Positions 10,703 to 20,322 are shown, counted from the stretch's first letter. The stretch: DNA of 64,000 nt from Mesorhizobium japonicum MAFF 303099 (GCF_000009625.1 NC_002678.2:4248001-4312000), one strand, 5' to 3'. The notes: generated by a model from the sequence alone, not told the origin. A program made the numbers and translations.

Positions 10703-10916
10703 GGCGCGGCACGCTAGCAGATGTGGCGGCCGGGTTTAATGCCGGGGCTTCGAAAAGCAGGGGAAGACCGAGGCGATCGTTTGTAAGCAATTGCCCCTCG
10801 GCCTGCGATTCCGGCGCGCTGGCGGTTTACACGCGGCGGCGCGTGGTCTTAATTCGGACCGAAACAAAGCACCCGCTTCAAGGAGGTGCTGCACCGGCGA
10901 GGAAATCAAAAGCATC

Positions 10917-13196
10917 ATGGCCAGGAAAACCGAGAACAACGGTCCGTCCGTCAGCGCGCAGGAAGCGCTCGAATTCCATGCGATGGGCCGGCCTGGCAAG
11001 CTGGAGATCGTCGCCACCAAGCCGATGACGACGCAGCGCGATCTGAGCCTCGCCTATTCGCCAGGCGTCGCCGTGCCGGTGCGCGCCATCGCCGAAGACC
11101 CCAGCCGCGCCTTCGACTATACGACGCGTGGCAACATGGTCGCCGTCATCTCCAACGGCACCGCCATCCTTGGCCTCGGCAATCTCGGCGCACTGGCCTC
11201 CAAGCCGGTGATGGAAGGCAAGGCGGTGCTGTTCAAGCGCTTCGCCGATGTCGATTCCATCGACCTCGAGGTCGATACCGAGGATGCCGACGAATTCATC
11301 AACTGCGTGCGCTTCCTCGGGCCGTCCTTCGGCGGCATCAACCTGGAAGACATCAAGGCGCCGGAGTGCTTCATCATCGAGCAGCGCCTGCGCGAACTGA
11401 TGGACATCCCTGTCTTCCACGACGACCAGCATGGCACCGCCATCATCTCGGCCGCCGGCCTGATCAACGCGCTGGAGATCACCGGCCGCGACATGAAGAC
11501 CACCAGGCTGGTCTGCAACGGCGCGGGCGCCGCCGGCATCGCCTGCATCGAGCTGATGAAGGCGATGGGCTTCGCGCCCGAAAACATCATCCTGTGCGAC
11601 ACCAAGGGCGTGGTCTTCCAGGGCCGCACCGAAGGCATGAACCAGTGGAAGTCGGCGCATGCGGTCAAGACCGAGGCACGCAGCCTTGCCGACGCGCTCG
11701 ACGGCGCCGACGTCTTCCTCGGGCTCTCGGCCAAGGGCGCGCTGACCACCGCCATGGTGCAGTCGATGGCCAAGAACCCGATCATCTTCGCCATGGCCAA
11801 TCCCGATCCGGAAATCACGCCGGAGGAAGTGGCCGAGATCCGCACCGACGCCATCATGGCGACGGGCCGTTCGGACTATCCGAACCAGGTCAACAACGTG
11901 CTCGGCTTCCCCTACATCTTCCGCGGCGCGCTGGATGTGCGGGCGACCACCATCAATGAAGACATGAAGATAGCCGCTGCCCGGGCGCTGGCCGAACTGG
12001 CGCGCCAGGACGTGCCCGACGACGTCGCTGCCGCCTATCAGGGCAACCGGCCGAAATTCGGTCCCAACTACATCATTCCGGTGCCGTTCGACCCGCGGCT
12101 GATCTCGGCCATTCCGCTGGCGGTGGCCAAGGCGGCGATGGAGTCCGGCGTCGCCCGCAAGCCGATCCTCGACCTTGACCGCTATGCGCAGGAACTGTCG
12201 GCCCGCCGCGACCCGATCGCCTCGACCCTGCAGCGCATCTACGACCGCGTGCGGCGCCAACCCAAGCGCATCGTCTTCGCCGAGGGCGAGGAGGAGCAGG
12301 TGATGCGCGCCGCCGTTTCCTATGTGAACCAGCGGCTCGGCACCGCCATCCTGCTCGGCCGCGACGATGTCATCAAGGAAAACGCCAAGCACGCCGGCAT
12401 CGACCTGAACAAGCAAGGCATCGAGATCATCAATGCAAGGCTGTCGCGCCGCAACGGCATCTACACCGACTATCTCTACGAGCGCATGCAGCGCAAAGGC
12501 TTCCTGTTCCGCGACTGCCAGCGCCTGATCAACAACGACCGCAACCATTTCGCCGCCTGCATGGTGGCGCTGGGCGACGCCGACGGCATCGTCACCGGCG
12601 TGACCCGCAACTATTCGACCGCGCTCGACGACATCCGCCGCGTCATCGACGCCAAGCCCGGCCACCGCGTCATCGGCGTCTCGATCGTGCTGGCGCGGGG
12701 CAAGACTGTGCTCGTCGCCGACACTGCCGTGCACGACATGCCGAACGCCGAGCAGATCGCCGACATCGCCGAGGAAGCGGCAGGCTTCGCTCGACGCATG
12801 GGCTACGAGCCGAGGCTCGCCATGCTCGCCTATTCCACCTTCGGCCATCCGCAGGGCGAACGTTCCGAGCGCGTCCAGGAGGCCGTGCGCATCCTCGACA
12901 AGCGCCGCGTCGATTTCGAATATGACGGCGAAATGGCCGCCGATGTCGCGCTCAATGCCCGCGCCATGGCGCAATACCCGTTCATCCGCCTCACCGGCCC
13001 GGCCAATGTGCTGATCATGCCGGCCTTCCACTCGGCCTCGATCTCGACCAAGATGCTGCAGGAACTCGGCGGCTCGACGGTGATCGGCCCGCTGTTGGTC
13101 GGTCTGAACAAGCCGGTGCAGATCGTCTCGCTGAACGCCAAGGACTCGGACATCGTCAACATGGCGGCGATCGCCGCGTACACGGCCGGGACTTGA
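10917..13196 (+). CDS. maeB: NADP-type malic enzyme fused to a phosphotransacetylase-like domain
   Basis: Oxidative decarboxylation of malate to pyruvate, feeding acetyl-CoA and NADPH supply during growth on dicarboxylates. The 759-residue protein has an N-terminal malic enzyme module (LAYSPGVAVP, DDQHGTA, Rossmann GAGAAGIA) and, from about residue 435, a phosphotransacetylase-like module starting near RQPKRIVFAEGEEEQ. This is the usual chimeric form in Gram-negatives. The start MGRPGKLEI region and the location beside mutS match S. meliloti tme (NADP) rather than dme, so NADP preference is inferred. A frame open to 10791 is ignored because the ATG at 10917 has GAGGAA upstream. Confidence 0.94.
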   Translation: MARKTENNGPSVSAQEALEFHAMGRPGKLEIVATKPMTTQRDLSLAYSPGVAVPVRAIAEDPSRAFDYTTRGNMVAVISNGTAILGLGNLGALASKPVMEGKAVLFKRFADVDSIDLEVDTEDADEFINCVRFLGPSFGGINLEDIKAPECFIIEQRLRELMDIPVFHDDQHGTAIISAAGLINALEITGRDMKTTRLVCNGAGAAGIACIELMKAMGFAPENIILCDTKGVVFQGRTEGMNQWKSAHAVKTEARSLADALDGADVFLGLSAKGALTTAMVQSMAKNPIIFAMANPDPEITPEEVAEIRTDAIMATGRSDYPNQVNNVLGFPYIFRGALDVRATTINEDMKIAAARALAELARQDVPDDVAAAYQGNRPKFGPNYIIPVPFDPRLISAIPLAVAKAAMESGVARKPILDLDRYAQELSARRDPIASTLQRIYDRVRRQPKRIVFAEGEEEQVMRAAVSYVNQRLGTAILLGRDDVIKENAKHAGIDLNKQGIEIINARLSRRNGIYTDYLYERMQRKGFLFRDCQRLINNDRNHFAACMVALGDADGIVTGVTRNYSTALDDIRRVIDAKPGHRVIGVSIVLARGKTVLVADTAVHDMPNAEQIADIAEEAAGFARRMGYEPRLAMLAYSTFGHPQGERSERVQEAVRILDKRRVDFEYDGEMAADVALNARAMAQYPFIRLTGPANVLIMPAFHSASISTKMLQELGGSTVIGPLLVGLNKPVQIVSLNAKDSDIVNMAAIAAYTAGT

Positions 13197-13374
13197 GGGG
13201 CGGTCCGCGTAGAGGTCGGAAGCCAACAATCTGGCGTTCCGAACGCGGCGCCGCCCAAGACGCCGCCGGCTCCCCATAACAGATTGATAAGATTCAGCTG
13301 ATATACGGAAGCTCTTGCCGGCATGCCGTAACGGCATCCACGGCGCGCTCAGACCGCTAATTGGGGGTGCGGCC

Positions 13375-14460
13375 ATGAAGCATGACGGAGTTTCCGTATC
13401 CACGGTCGGCCCGGGGGTCTACCACGACGAGCGCCTGGACGCGCTGCTCAGCATTACCGGCCGCATGGACGGTTATCTCTATCGCTGCCGCAACGACGCG
13501 TCCTACACCATGCTCTATATCAGCGACGGCATCTTCACCGTCAGCGGTTATCGGCCGAGCGATTTCATCCACAACGCAGTGCGCGACTATGTCTCGGCCA
13601 TCCACCCGGATGACCTGCCGTCGGTCTATGCCGCCGTCGACGCCGCGCTCGAGGCGCGCCGCAATTGGAACGTCGACTATCGCATTGTGCCGAGGGCCGG
13701 CGAACCGCTCTGGGTCCGCGAGATCGGCGGCGGTGTCTGGGACAAAGCCGGCGAACTCGAATTTCTGGAAGGTTTTGTTGTCGACATCAGCGACCGCAAG
13801 GTCGTCGAGGACCTCAACGCCCAGCTGGTCCTCGATCTGAAGACCGCCAACGAGGAACTCTCCGCGCAAAAGCGCGAGATCGAGGTGGCGAAGCAGCAGA
13901 GCGACCATTCGGCCAACCACGATGCCTTGACCGACCTGCCCAACCGGCGTGCGTTCCACAACGAGCTCAAATCGGTCGTCGCCCGCTGCGGCGCCACCGG
14001 CGAGGCGGCCGGGCTGCTGTTCATCGACCTCGACCGGTTCAAGGAGGTCAATGACACACTCGGCCACGAGGCCGGCGATGCGCTGCTGCAGCGCGTGTCG
14101 AGCCAGCTTCGCTCGATCCTGCGCAGTGCCGATTTCGTCGCCCGGCTCGGCGGCGACGAGTTCGCCTTCCTGTTCTCGGCCGACACCGAACTGGCACGGC
14201 AGAAGGCCGTGCGCGTCGCCGAACGCATCCTGGAAAGGCTGCGGATCAAGGTTCCCACGCCCAATGGCGCCATCCAGGTCGGCTGCACCGTCGGCGTGGC
14301 CATGTATCCGGCGGAAGCCGCCGATTGCGACACTCTGATCGCGCTCGCCGACCGGCTGATGTACGTCGGCAAAAAGAGCGGCCGAAACCGGCTGGTCACC
14401 GCGAGCGAAATGGCGCCGCAACAGCCGTCGTCCAGGCCTCGCCTTCGCAAGACGGCGTAG
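13375..14460 (+). CDS. PAS-GGDEF diguanylate cyclase
   Basis: Predicted soluble c-di-GMP synthase of 361 residues. A PAS fold with PAC tail occupies about residues 25-145 and ends in the family hallmark VDISDRK. A short coiled linker follows (about 150-180), then the GGDEF domain starting DALTDLPNRR. The active-site LGGDEF is intact. An RxxD inhibitory site (RSAD) lies exactly five residues before GGDEF, so product feedback is likely. No membrane segment is seen, so the PAS probably senses a cytoplasmic cue. ATG 13375 is preferred to an upstream in-frame start because GGGGGTG precedes it. Confidence 0.93.
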   Translation: MKHDGVSVSTVGPGVYHDERLDALLSITGRMDGYLYRCRNDASYTMLYISDGIFTVSGYRPSDFIHNAVRDYVSAIHPDDLPSVYAAVDAALEARRNWNVDYRIVPRAGEPLWVREIGGGVWDKAGELEFLEGFVVDISDRKVVEDLNAQLVLDLKTANEELSAQKREIEVAKQQSDHSANHDALTDLPNRRAFHNELKSVVARCGATGEAAGLLFIDLDRFKEVNDTLGHEAGDALLQRVSSQLRSILRSADFVARLGGDEFAFLFSADTELARQKAVRVAERILERLRIKVPTPNGAIQVGCTVGVAMYPAEAADCDTLIALADRLMYVGKKSGRNRLVTASEMAPQQPSSRPRLRKTA

Positions 14461-14513
14461 CCATCGGCGCGAACTATGCCGATTCCGAAACCCAAGGGTT
14501 GACCGCGCGGGCT

Positions 14514-15206
14514 TCAGCTCGGCGCGAACGCTCGTGCCGCTTCGACCACTTCCTCGATCTGGTCCTGCCGCAGCAGATCGATCGGAATGCGGCCGTCGAG
14601 TTGTGCTGCCGGGCGCGTGAGCCACAGCCAGGTCAGTCGCGGATTGCCGATCAGCGACTGCACGTCGCTTATGCCCGCGACCGGCCTGCCGTCGACGAAT
14701 TGCGCCAGCGGGAAGACGTGCTTGCGGCCGCCCTTGCGCAAGGCGATGACGTCGCCGCGCCTCTGCCAGCGGTGCAGGGTCGAGCGGGCGATGCGCAGGT
14801 TTTCCTCCAGATAGGTCGAGCCGGCGACACGGCCGGCCCAGTCCTCGATCAGCATCGATTCGAGGTCGTCGGACCGTGGCGGCGCGGCAAGCGTTTCATC
14901 GGCCGGCAACGCCGTCGGCATATCGGTGACGCCGGCTTCGCTGCGGCGCGCGGCTTCGGCCGCCAGCGCGCGCACGAATTTCGAGGCAAGGCCGGGAAGG
15001 TCGGCATGGATGGCGTCGATGGCGCGCTGGTGCTTCGGCGACAGCAAGGTGACGGCGGATGCTATGCTGCCGGCGATCTTGCCGACCGAGACCATGGTGG
15101 ACTGGTTTATGGCTTCGTCATAATGGGCAAGCGCACGTTCGACGTCCTCCGCGACCATCTCCGCGAATTCGTCCTGTCCAAGACCGGTTGTCTGAAATCT
15201 GCTCAT
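14514..15206 (-). CDS. Orphan ParS/Xre-type antitoxin-like protein
   Basis: Protein of 230 residues that I do not recognise as a named family member throughout. The C-terminal 45 residues (NPRLTWLWLTRPAAQLDG onward to VVEAARAF) look like the Xre/MbcA/ParS toxin-binding domain of RES/Xre toxin-antitoxin modules. Ahead of it is a possible winged-helix motif (STLHRWQRRGDVIAL, then GRKHVFPLAQF). The N-terminal 100 residues are helical. The partner expected in such modules, a RES-domain toxin of about 150-200 residues next to it, is absent: the neighbours are a GGDEF gene and a hairpin-rich intergenic stretch. It may be a solitary regulator. Confidence 0.6.
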   Translation of the reverse strand: MSRFQTTGLGQDEFAEMVAEDVERALAHYDEAINQSTMVSVGKIAGSIASAVTLLSPKHQRAIDAIHADLPGLASKFVRALAAEAARRSEAGVTDMPTALPADETLAAPPRSDDLESMLIEDWAGRVAGSTYLEENLRIARSTLHRWQRRGDVIALRKGGRKHVFPLAQFVDGRPVAGISDVQSLIGNPRLTWLWLTRPAAQLDGRIPIDLLRQDQIEEVVEAARAFAPS

Positions 15207-15626
15207 GCATCTGTCTTCCGGCCGCGCGCGCTCCTCCCTCTGCCGCGGCCGATTGCTGAATGTCTACTGCGGAAAACGAAAATCATGGCGGCGACGGATC
15301 GCGCCGCCCGACAGCTTGCTGTCTTGCATCTTTTCAACATCCCATCTGGCTGCGGGCGCGCCGAAATGTCAGTCACGGGACGCTCCCGATTCCGTGTAGG
15401 AGCGATATGTGACAACTGCGCGACGGTGAGAAGCGGTCCGCGCAGCGGACGAAAAGCCAATTGCTTGGCTTTTCGAGCTTCGAACGGTGAAGACCCGGTC
15501 CGCCTTTGGGCGGATCAAAAGGTCCAGTGGACCTTTTGAAGGGGCTGAACGCCCGAAAGGCTGGGAGCCTGCGAAGGGCAGCGGCCGACAGTGAGGGTAT
15601 GAAGAGTGCCGGCGGGAAATCGGCCC
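15207..15626. other. Intergenic stretch containing a hairpin cluster
   Basis: About 420 bases between the orphan ParS-like gene and adenosine kinase. It contains the four tandem hairpins listed separately. Short open frames cross it in all frames, but they run through the palindromes and look non-coding. Confidence 0.55.
15436..15539. repeat. Cluster of four perfect hairpins, repeat-like intergenic element
   Basis: Four consecutive inverted repeats fall in 104 bases: GTCCGC/GCGGAC (15436-15450), an 11-bp arm pair CGAAAAGCCAA/TTGGCTTTTCG with a 4-base loop (15450-15475), TCCGCC/GGCGGA (15499-15514) and an 11-bp arm pair TCAAAAGGTCC/GGACCTTTTGA with a 3-base loop (15515-15539). Such mosaic palindromic elements resemble rhizobial intergenic repeats. 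A structured small RNA or a transcript end for the adenosine kinase gene is an alternative. Confidence 0.6.
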
Positions 15627-16619
15627 CTACAGCAACCCAGCCTGTTCCGCCTCGCGGCGCAGGTTCTGCCGCGGCCTTGGGCCGATCTGCTGGATCACCA
15701 GTCCGGCTGCCAGTGAGCCGAGGTCGCCGCAGGTCTTGAGGTCGCGGCCTTGCGTATAGCCGTGCAGGAAACCGGCGGCGTAGAGGTCGCCGGCGCCCGT
15801 CGTGTCGACCAGCTCCCGAATCGCCGTCGCCTGGATGACCACGGTCTCGTCGCCGCGCACGATGACCGAGCCTTTTTCCGAGCGGGTGACGGCGGCTATT
15901 CTGCAGTCCTTGCGGATATTGGCCAGCGCCTCGTCGAAGGACGATGTCTGGTAGAGCGACTTGATCTCGTGGCTGTTGGCAAAGACGATGTCGACCGTGC
16001 CCGAGCGCATCAGGTCGAGGAATTCGTCGCGGTAGCGGTCGACGCAGAACGAATCCGACAGCGTCATGGAGACTTCGCGGCCTGCGGCATGTGCCAGCCT
16101 GGCCGTCTGCCGGATCGCCTCCTTGGCGCGCGGCGGGTCCCACAGATAGCCTTCGAAATAGGTGACCTTGGCCCCAGAGGCCTTGTCGGCCTCGACATCC
16201 TCCGGTCCGAGCTCGACGCAGGCGCCGAGATAGGTGTTCATCGAGCGTTCGCCATCGGGGGTGACGAAGATCATCGAGCGTGCCGTCGGCGGCTCACCCT
16301 GAAGCGGCGTGGTGTCGAAGGCGACGCCCTGTGCGCGGATGTCGTGCGTGTAGATTTCGCCCAGCCCATCGTTGGAGACCTTGCCGAAGAAGGCGGCGCG
16401 GCCGCCGAAGGAGGCAACACCGGCCGCCGTGTTGCCGGCGCTGCCGCCGGAGGCTTCGATCGCCGGACCCATGCGGCTGTAGAGCAATTCGGCGCGGTGG
16501 GTGTCGATGAGGTTCATCGCGCCCTTGATGATGCCGTTGGTTTCGAGGAATTCCTCCTCGCACTGGGCGATGATGTCGACAATGGCATTGCCGATGCAAA
16601 GCACGTCATAATCCGGCAT
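15627..16619 (-). CDS. Adenosine kinase-like PfkB-family sugar kinase
   Basis: Cytoplasmic kinase of 330 residues in the ribokinase/PfkB family. The N-terminal GNAIVDIIA, the GGSAGNTA substrate-binding loop and the C-terminal anion-hole motif DTTGAGDLYAAGF with catalytic Asp are all intact. The overall pattern fits bacterial adenosine kinases, which make AMP from adenosine, though a related nucleoside or sugar is possible. The start MPDYDVLCIG at 16619 has GGAGA at good spacing. A 13-residue upstream extension is rejected. Monocistronic on the minus strand. Confidence 0.88.
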   Translation of the reverse strand: MPDYDVLCIGNAIVDIIAQCEEEFLETNGIIKGAMNLIDTHRAELLYSRMGPAIEASGGSAGNTAAGVASFGGRAAFFGKVSNDGLGEIYTHDIRAQGVAFDTTPLQGEPPTARSMIFVTPDGERSMNTYLGACVELGPEDVEADKASGAKVTYFEGYLWDPPRAKEAIRQTARLAHAAGREVSMTLSDSFCVDRYRDEFLDLMRSGTVDIVFANSHEIKSLYQTSSFDEALANIRKDCRIAAVTRSEKGSVIVRGDETVVIQATAIRELVDTTGAGDLYAAGFLHGYTQGRDLKTCGDLGSLAAGLVIQQIGPRPRQNLRREAEQAGLL

Positions 16620-16865
16620 CAATGTCTCCGCCAAAAACCCGAGCCGGCTTCTTGCCATGCCGGCCGGGCGCGGGTCTAGCGATTCGCAACGGCTTTGCCT
16701 AGGGCATGTTGATATTCAGGTGATGCCGGCCCGATCTGAATTGCAACGAACCCTGGCGCGCGACACGCCAGGCGCTACGACAATTCGACCGTGGCCGAAA
16801 CATTTCGTCTGCCTGTCGCTTACAAGCTGGCTCTGCCGATCACCCATCAAGGCCAGCCAGTCTCC

Positions 16866-17769
16866 ATGTCTACAAAGAACAATACGACAACCGACCTGAC
16901 CTTGCTCGGCGTGCTGGCGGTGCTGTGGGGAGCCTCCTACACCTTCATCAAGATCGGCGTCGAGACCATCCCACCCAGTCACCTTCATCGCCGCCCGCAC
17001 CTTGATCGCCGGCGGCATCCTGTTTGCTATCATCCGCTGGCGCGGACTTGCCATGCCGGGCGATACCGCCACCTGGCGCCGCTTCGCCTTCCAGGCCTGC
17101 CTCAACAGCGTCATACCGTTCACGTTGATCGCTGCGGCCGAGCGCTCGGTCGATGCCGGCCTCGCGACCATCCTCAATGCAACCTCGCCGATCTTCACCT
17201 TCCTCCTCACCGCTCTGATCACCCGCCATGAGCCGGTCACGGCACGCAAGCTGATCGGTGTCGGCGCCGGCATAGCCGGCATCTGCCTCATCGTCGGCAC
17301 CGAGGCGCTGGGTGGCATCGGCCACGAATTGTGGGCGCAGGTCGCCATCGTCGCGGCAACGATCTGCTATGCCGGCGCCGCCATCTTCGGCCGAGGCTTC
17401 AAGGGCCTCGATCCGATGCTGCCGGCGGCCGGCTCGATGCTGTGCGGTGCGGTCATGCTGGTGCCGCTCAGCCTGGTGGCCGATCAGCCCTGGGCGCTCA
17501 CGCCGTCGACGGCGTCGATCCTGGCCCTGCTCGGCCTGTCGGTGTTCTCGACCGCGCTCGCCTTCGTCATCTATTTCCGCCTCATCCACACGCTGGGGTC
17601 CGTCGGCACGACGTCGCAGGCCTATCTGCGCGTGCCGATCGGCGTCGGCATCGGCGCCATCTTCCTCGGCGAAAGCCTGGGGCCGACGGCATGGCTGGGC
17701 ATGGCCTTCGTCGTGGCCGGCGTCGCGGCCATGACCATTCCGGTCCGTAAGCCGGCCTTCACCCGTTAG
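16866..17769 (+). pseudogene. EamA/DMT-family transporter interrupted by a single-base frameshift
   Basis: Ten-helix EamA-type drug/metabolite transporter split across two frames. The first part starts at ATG 16866 (STKNNTTTDLTLLGVLAVLWGASYTFIKIGVETIPP) and the rest continues in another frame as PVTFIAARTLIAGGILFAI to the stop at 17769. The break is at the C-rich CCACCC (16971-16976). Removing one C restores a continuous reading frame of about 300 residues with both EamA repeats. This is either a real inactivating mutation or a sequencing error. The downstream half alone could start internally but would lack the first helices. Confidence 0.85.
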
Positions 17770-17863
17770 GCGCCCCGATTTACTTGTGCTCTAGCCTCGC
17801 GCTGCCTATCTCGGGGAGCGTCCCGCCTGTCGGCGGTGTTCGCTGACCTGGGGTTGAAGCACG

Positions 17864-18562
17864 GTGATTTTCGACGCTGCCCGCATTGCGGCCCTCGAGC
17901 TGCTCTCGCCGCCGTTTCGCGCCGTGTTCATCAAGACGCTGGGCCTGACCGTGCTGGCGCTGGTCGCCTTGTGGTTCGGCCTGACCAGCCTTGTCGAGTG
18001 GCTGGCTTTGCCGTGGCTCCAGACCTTGCTGCCGGGCATACCGTCCTGGGCCGGCTGGCTGGGCGGCATCATAGCGGCGATAGCGCTTGCCTTCGGTATG
18101 GCGCTGCTCGTCGCGCCGGTAACGGCAGTGATCGCCGGCCTGTTCCTCGACGATGTCGCCGAAGTGGTCGAGCGCACCGACTATCCCCGCGACCCGGTCG
18201 GGCGCGCCATGCCGGCGCTGCGCTCGCTGCTGCTGGCGATAAAATTCCTCGGCGTCGTCATCCTCGGCAACATCCTGGCGCTCATGCTCCTGCTGGTGCC
18301 GGGCATCAACATCGCCGCCTTCTTCATCGTCAACGGCTATCTGCTCGGCCGCGAATTCTTCGAATTCGCCGCCATGCGCTTTCGCCCCGAGGACCAAGCC
18401 AGGGCTCTGCGTCGGCAGTATGCCGGCACAGTGTTTCTCGCCGGCTTGGTCATCGCGGCCTTCCTTGCCGTGCCGCTGCTTAATCTGCTGACGCCGCTCT
18501 TCGCCGCCGCCATGATGGTGCATCTGCACAAGGCCATTTCGGCCCGCGAAAGTAGCCGGTGA
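17864..18562 (+). CDS. EI24/CysZ-like inner-membrane protein
   Basis: Membrane protein of 232 residues with about four to six hydrophobic helices (roughly 25-50, 65-95, 125-155, 185-215). The pattern, including FLDDVAEVVE and LLVPGINIAAFFIVNGYLLGREFFE, matches the EI24 domain family that contains the sulfate transporter CysZ. A sulfate-uptake role is only inferred from family membership, as no cys genes are nearby. Translation probably starts at GTG 17864. The gene converges with the PEP-mutase-like gene with a 27-bp gap. Confidence 0.82.
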   Translation: MIFDAARIAALELLSPPFRAVFIKTLGLTVLALVALWFGLTSLVEWLALPWLQTLLPGIPSWAGWLGGIIAAIALAFGMALLVAPVTAVIAGLFLDDVAEVVERTDYPRDPVGRAMPALRSLLLAIKFLGVVILGNILALMLLLVPGINIAAFFIVNGYLLGREFFEFAAMRFRPEDQARALRRQYAGTVFLAGLVIAAFLAVPLLNLLTPLFAAAMMVHLHKAISARESSR

Positions 18563-18589
18563 CCGCAGTCGTCATGCGACGGCCGCCGT

Positions 18590-19393
18590 TTAATCCTGGG
18601 ATTTGCCGAACAGCGCCTGCAATTTGCCGAATGGCATGGCGGCCCGGGTGAAGCCGAACGTGCCGTCCTGCTGGATTTCGCGCGTCGCCGTCTCCAGCAT
18701 GCCATAGGCGAAATTGGTCAGCCACGGTCCGAGCGAAATGCGCTTCACTCCGGCCTTTGCGAGATCGGCGATGGTGAAGCCCGGTTTTGCCATGACGTTG
18801 ACCGGCTTGCTGACCGCCGAACACAGCGTGCGCACCATCTCGACGTCGCCGATCCCAGGCGCATAGAGCACGTCGGCGCCGGCCTTCTCGAAGGCCTGCA
18901 GCCGCTTGATGGTGTCGTCGAGATCGGACTTGCCCCATAGGAAATTCTCGGCCCGCGCCGTGAAGACGAAATCGCGTCTCAAGGCCCGCGCCGCCTCCAC
19001 CGCCGCCGCCACGCGCTCGACCGCGTGTGAGAAATCATAGATCGGCCTGTCGGGATCGCCGGTGTGGTCCTCGATCGAGCAGCCGGCAAGGCCTGCGGCT
19101 TCTGCCGCGAAGATGGTTTCGGCGGCCCGCTCGGCGCTGTCGCCCTTGCCCTTCTCTAAGTCGGCCGAGACCGGCAAGCCGGTCGCCGCTGTCACCTCGC
19201 GGCAGTGATGGATCATCTGCTCGAAGGTCACCGCGCCGTCCGGCAGGCCGCGCGAAAAGGCAAAGCCGGCGCTGGTCGTCGCCAGCGCCTTGAAGCCGAA
19301 GGATCCGAGCAGCTTGGTCGTGCCCGGATCCCAGGGATTGGGCATGACGAAGGTCGAGGCATGCAGGTCGCGAAAGATCTTGCCCTTGTCCAT
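18590..19393 (-). CDS. Isocitrate lyase/PEP mutase superfamily protein
   Basis: Predicted TIM-barrel enzyme of 267 residues in the isocitrate lyase / phosphoenolpyruvate mutase superfamily. It carries VMPNPWDPGTTKLL, the substrate-binding SADLEKGKGD and the metal-binding SIEDHTGDP. The KKCGH loop of true isocitrate lyases and methylisocitrate lyases is not present, so it is a mutase- or oxaloacetase-like member acting on a small 2-oxo or phosphono acid. The exact substrate cannot be assigned. Nothing nearby suggests phosphonate metabolism. Confidence 0.87.
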   Translation of the reverse strand: MDKGKIFRDLHASTFVMPNPWDPGTTKLLGSFGFKALATTSAGFAFSRGLPDGAVTFEQMIHHCREVTAATGLPVSADLEKGKGDSAERAAETIFAAEAAGLAGCSIEDHTGDPDRPIYDFSHAVERVAAAVEAARALRRDFVFTARAENFLWGKSDLDDTIKRLQAFEKAGADVLYAPGIGDVEMVRTLCSAVSKPVNVMAKPGFTIADLAKAGVKRISLGPWLTNFAYGMLETATREIQQDGTFGFTRAAMPFGKLQALFGKSQD

Positions 19394-19467
19394 GAATGCT
19401 CCCCATCACGAGTGTCGGGACGGATGCTATCGCGCCGCCTTCGGCCGGGCAAATGAATGCGCTTGGT

Positions 19468-20322
19468 TCAGAAGCGTTTCTCGTTCTCTGCTGCCAATTT
19501 CTCGAATGCGTCGGAATCCTTGACGTAGCGCGATGTCTTCTTGTCCCAATGATAGGTGACGGAAATATCGTGCGACGACGCTTCGGGCGGCGCGTCGTCG
19601 CAGTTTTCATCGCTTGGCACGGTGCTGTCGGTCACCGTCACCTTGACGGCGGCATAGAGCTGGCCGGCGGCGATGGTCTGGAAGGCCATATCCTGCTTGC
19701 GGCTATAGGCGCAGAGCCTTTCGTCGAACGTGTAGATCATGTCGATCAGCTCGAATTTGTCGTCGCGGACCATGATCAGCGGCGTGATCACATAGCCCTG
19801 GCTCGAATTGAAATGCGTGCTCATGGTGATGAGCATGTCGTCGCCGGCGTCGATCGAAAGCTTGTTCGGTTCGCGGAAATAGGTGCTGCGGTCGACCGCG
19901 ACATTGACCGCATCGAGCAGTTTCGGCTTGGCCGTGACGTCGTAGAGCGCCAGCACCGCATAACCCTCGGCGCTGTCGGGAGAATCGCCGAGGTCGAACA
20001 GCATCGCCAGCCGGTCCTTGCCGCCGGCCTTGATAGGAAGCACGGCCGCATTGGGGAAGCTGGATGTCTCCGGCGGCGAACCGCCGCCATCCGGTCCCTC
20101 GATGTGGCGCATCTCGATCGGCAATCCGCCCTTGTAGAAACCGTCCCCGTTCGCGGCGAGGCTAGGGATGACCAATTTGGCCAGGTCGAGATAGGTGACA
20201 TCGTTGCGGCCGGGCAGCGGGCTGCCCAGGTCCGGAAAGCTGACGGCTTGCGCGCCAGCGGCGGTCCACAAGAACGGCAGCAACATCACGGCGAGGATGA
20301 AGCGGAAAAGGTTCGTTGGCAT
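19468..20322 (-). CDS. Secreted hypothetical protein
   Basis: Protein of 284 residues with a clear Sec signal peptide: basic start, hydrophobic FRFILAVMLLPFLWTAAG, cleavage after AQA near residue 26. The mature part is soluble, acidic and rich in beta-strand-like segments. It has two cysteines far apart (RLCAYS and ENCDD) that could form a disulfide in the periplasm. I do not recognise a named domain. Flanked by unrelated genes. Confidence 0.8.
   Translation of the reverse strand: MPTNLFRFILAVMLLPFLWTAAGAQAVSFPDLGSPLPGRNDVTYLDLAKLVIPSLAANGDGFYKGGLPIEMRHIEGPDGGGSPPETSSFPNAAVLPIKAGGKDRLAMLFDLGDSPDSAEGYAVLALYDVTAKPKLLDAVNVAVDRSTYFREPNKLSIDAGDDMLITMSTHFNSSQGYVITPLIMVRDDKFELIDMIYTFDERLCAYSRKQDMAFQTIAAGQLYAAVKVTVTDSTVPSDENCDDAPPEASSHDISVTYHWDKKTSRYVKDSDAFEKLAAENEKRF

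Noticed and set aside
8180..10717. 845-codon open frame on the + strand
   Set aside because: Antisense to mutS, produced by GC-rich codon bias.
10878..13403. 841-codon open frame on the - strand
   Set aside because: Antisense to the malic enzyme gene, with a low-complexity His/Arg-rich translation.
14514..15206. Complete RES/Xre toxin-antitoxin system
   Set aside because: No RES-type toxin is encoded on either side.
17002..17769. Separate EamA gene starting at TTG 17002
   Set aside because: The preceding frame supplies the missing first helices, so this is the second part of one frameshifted gene.
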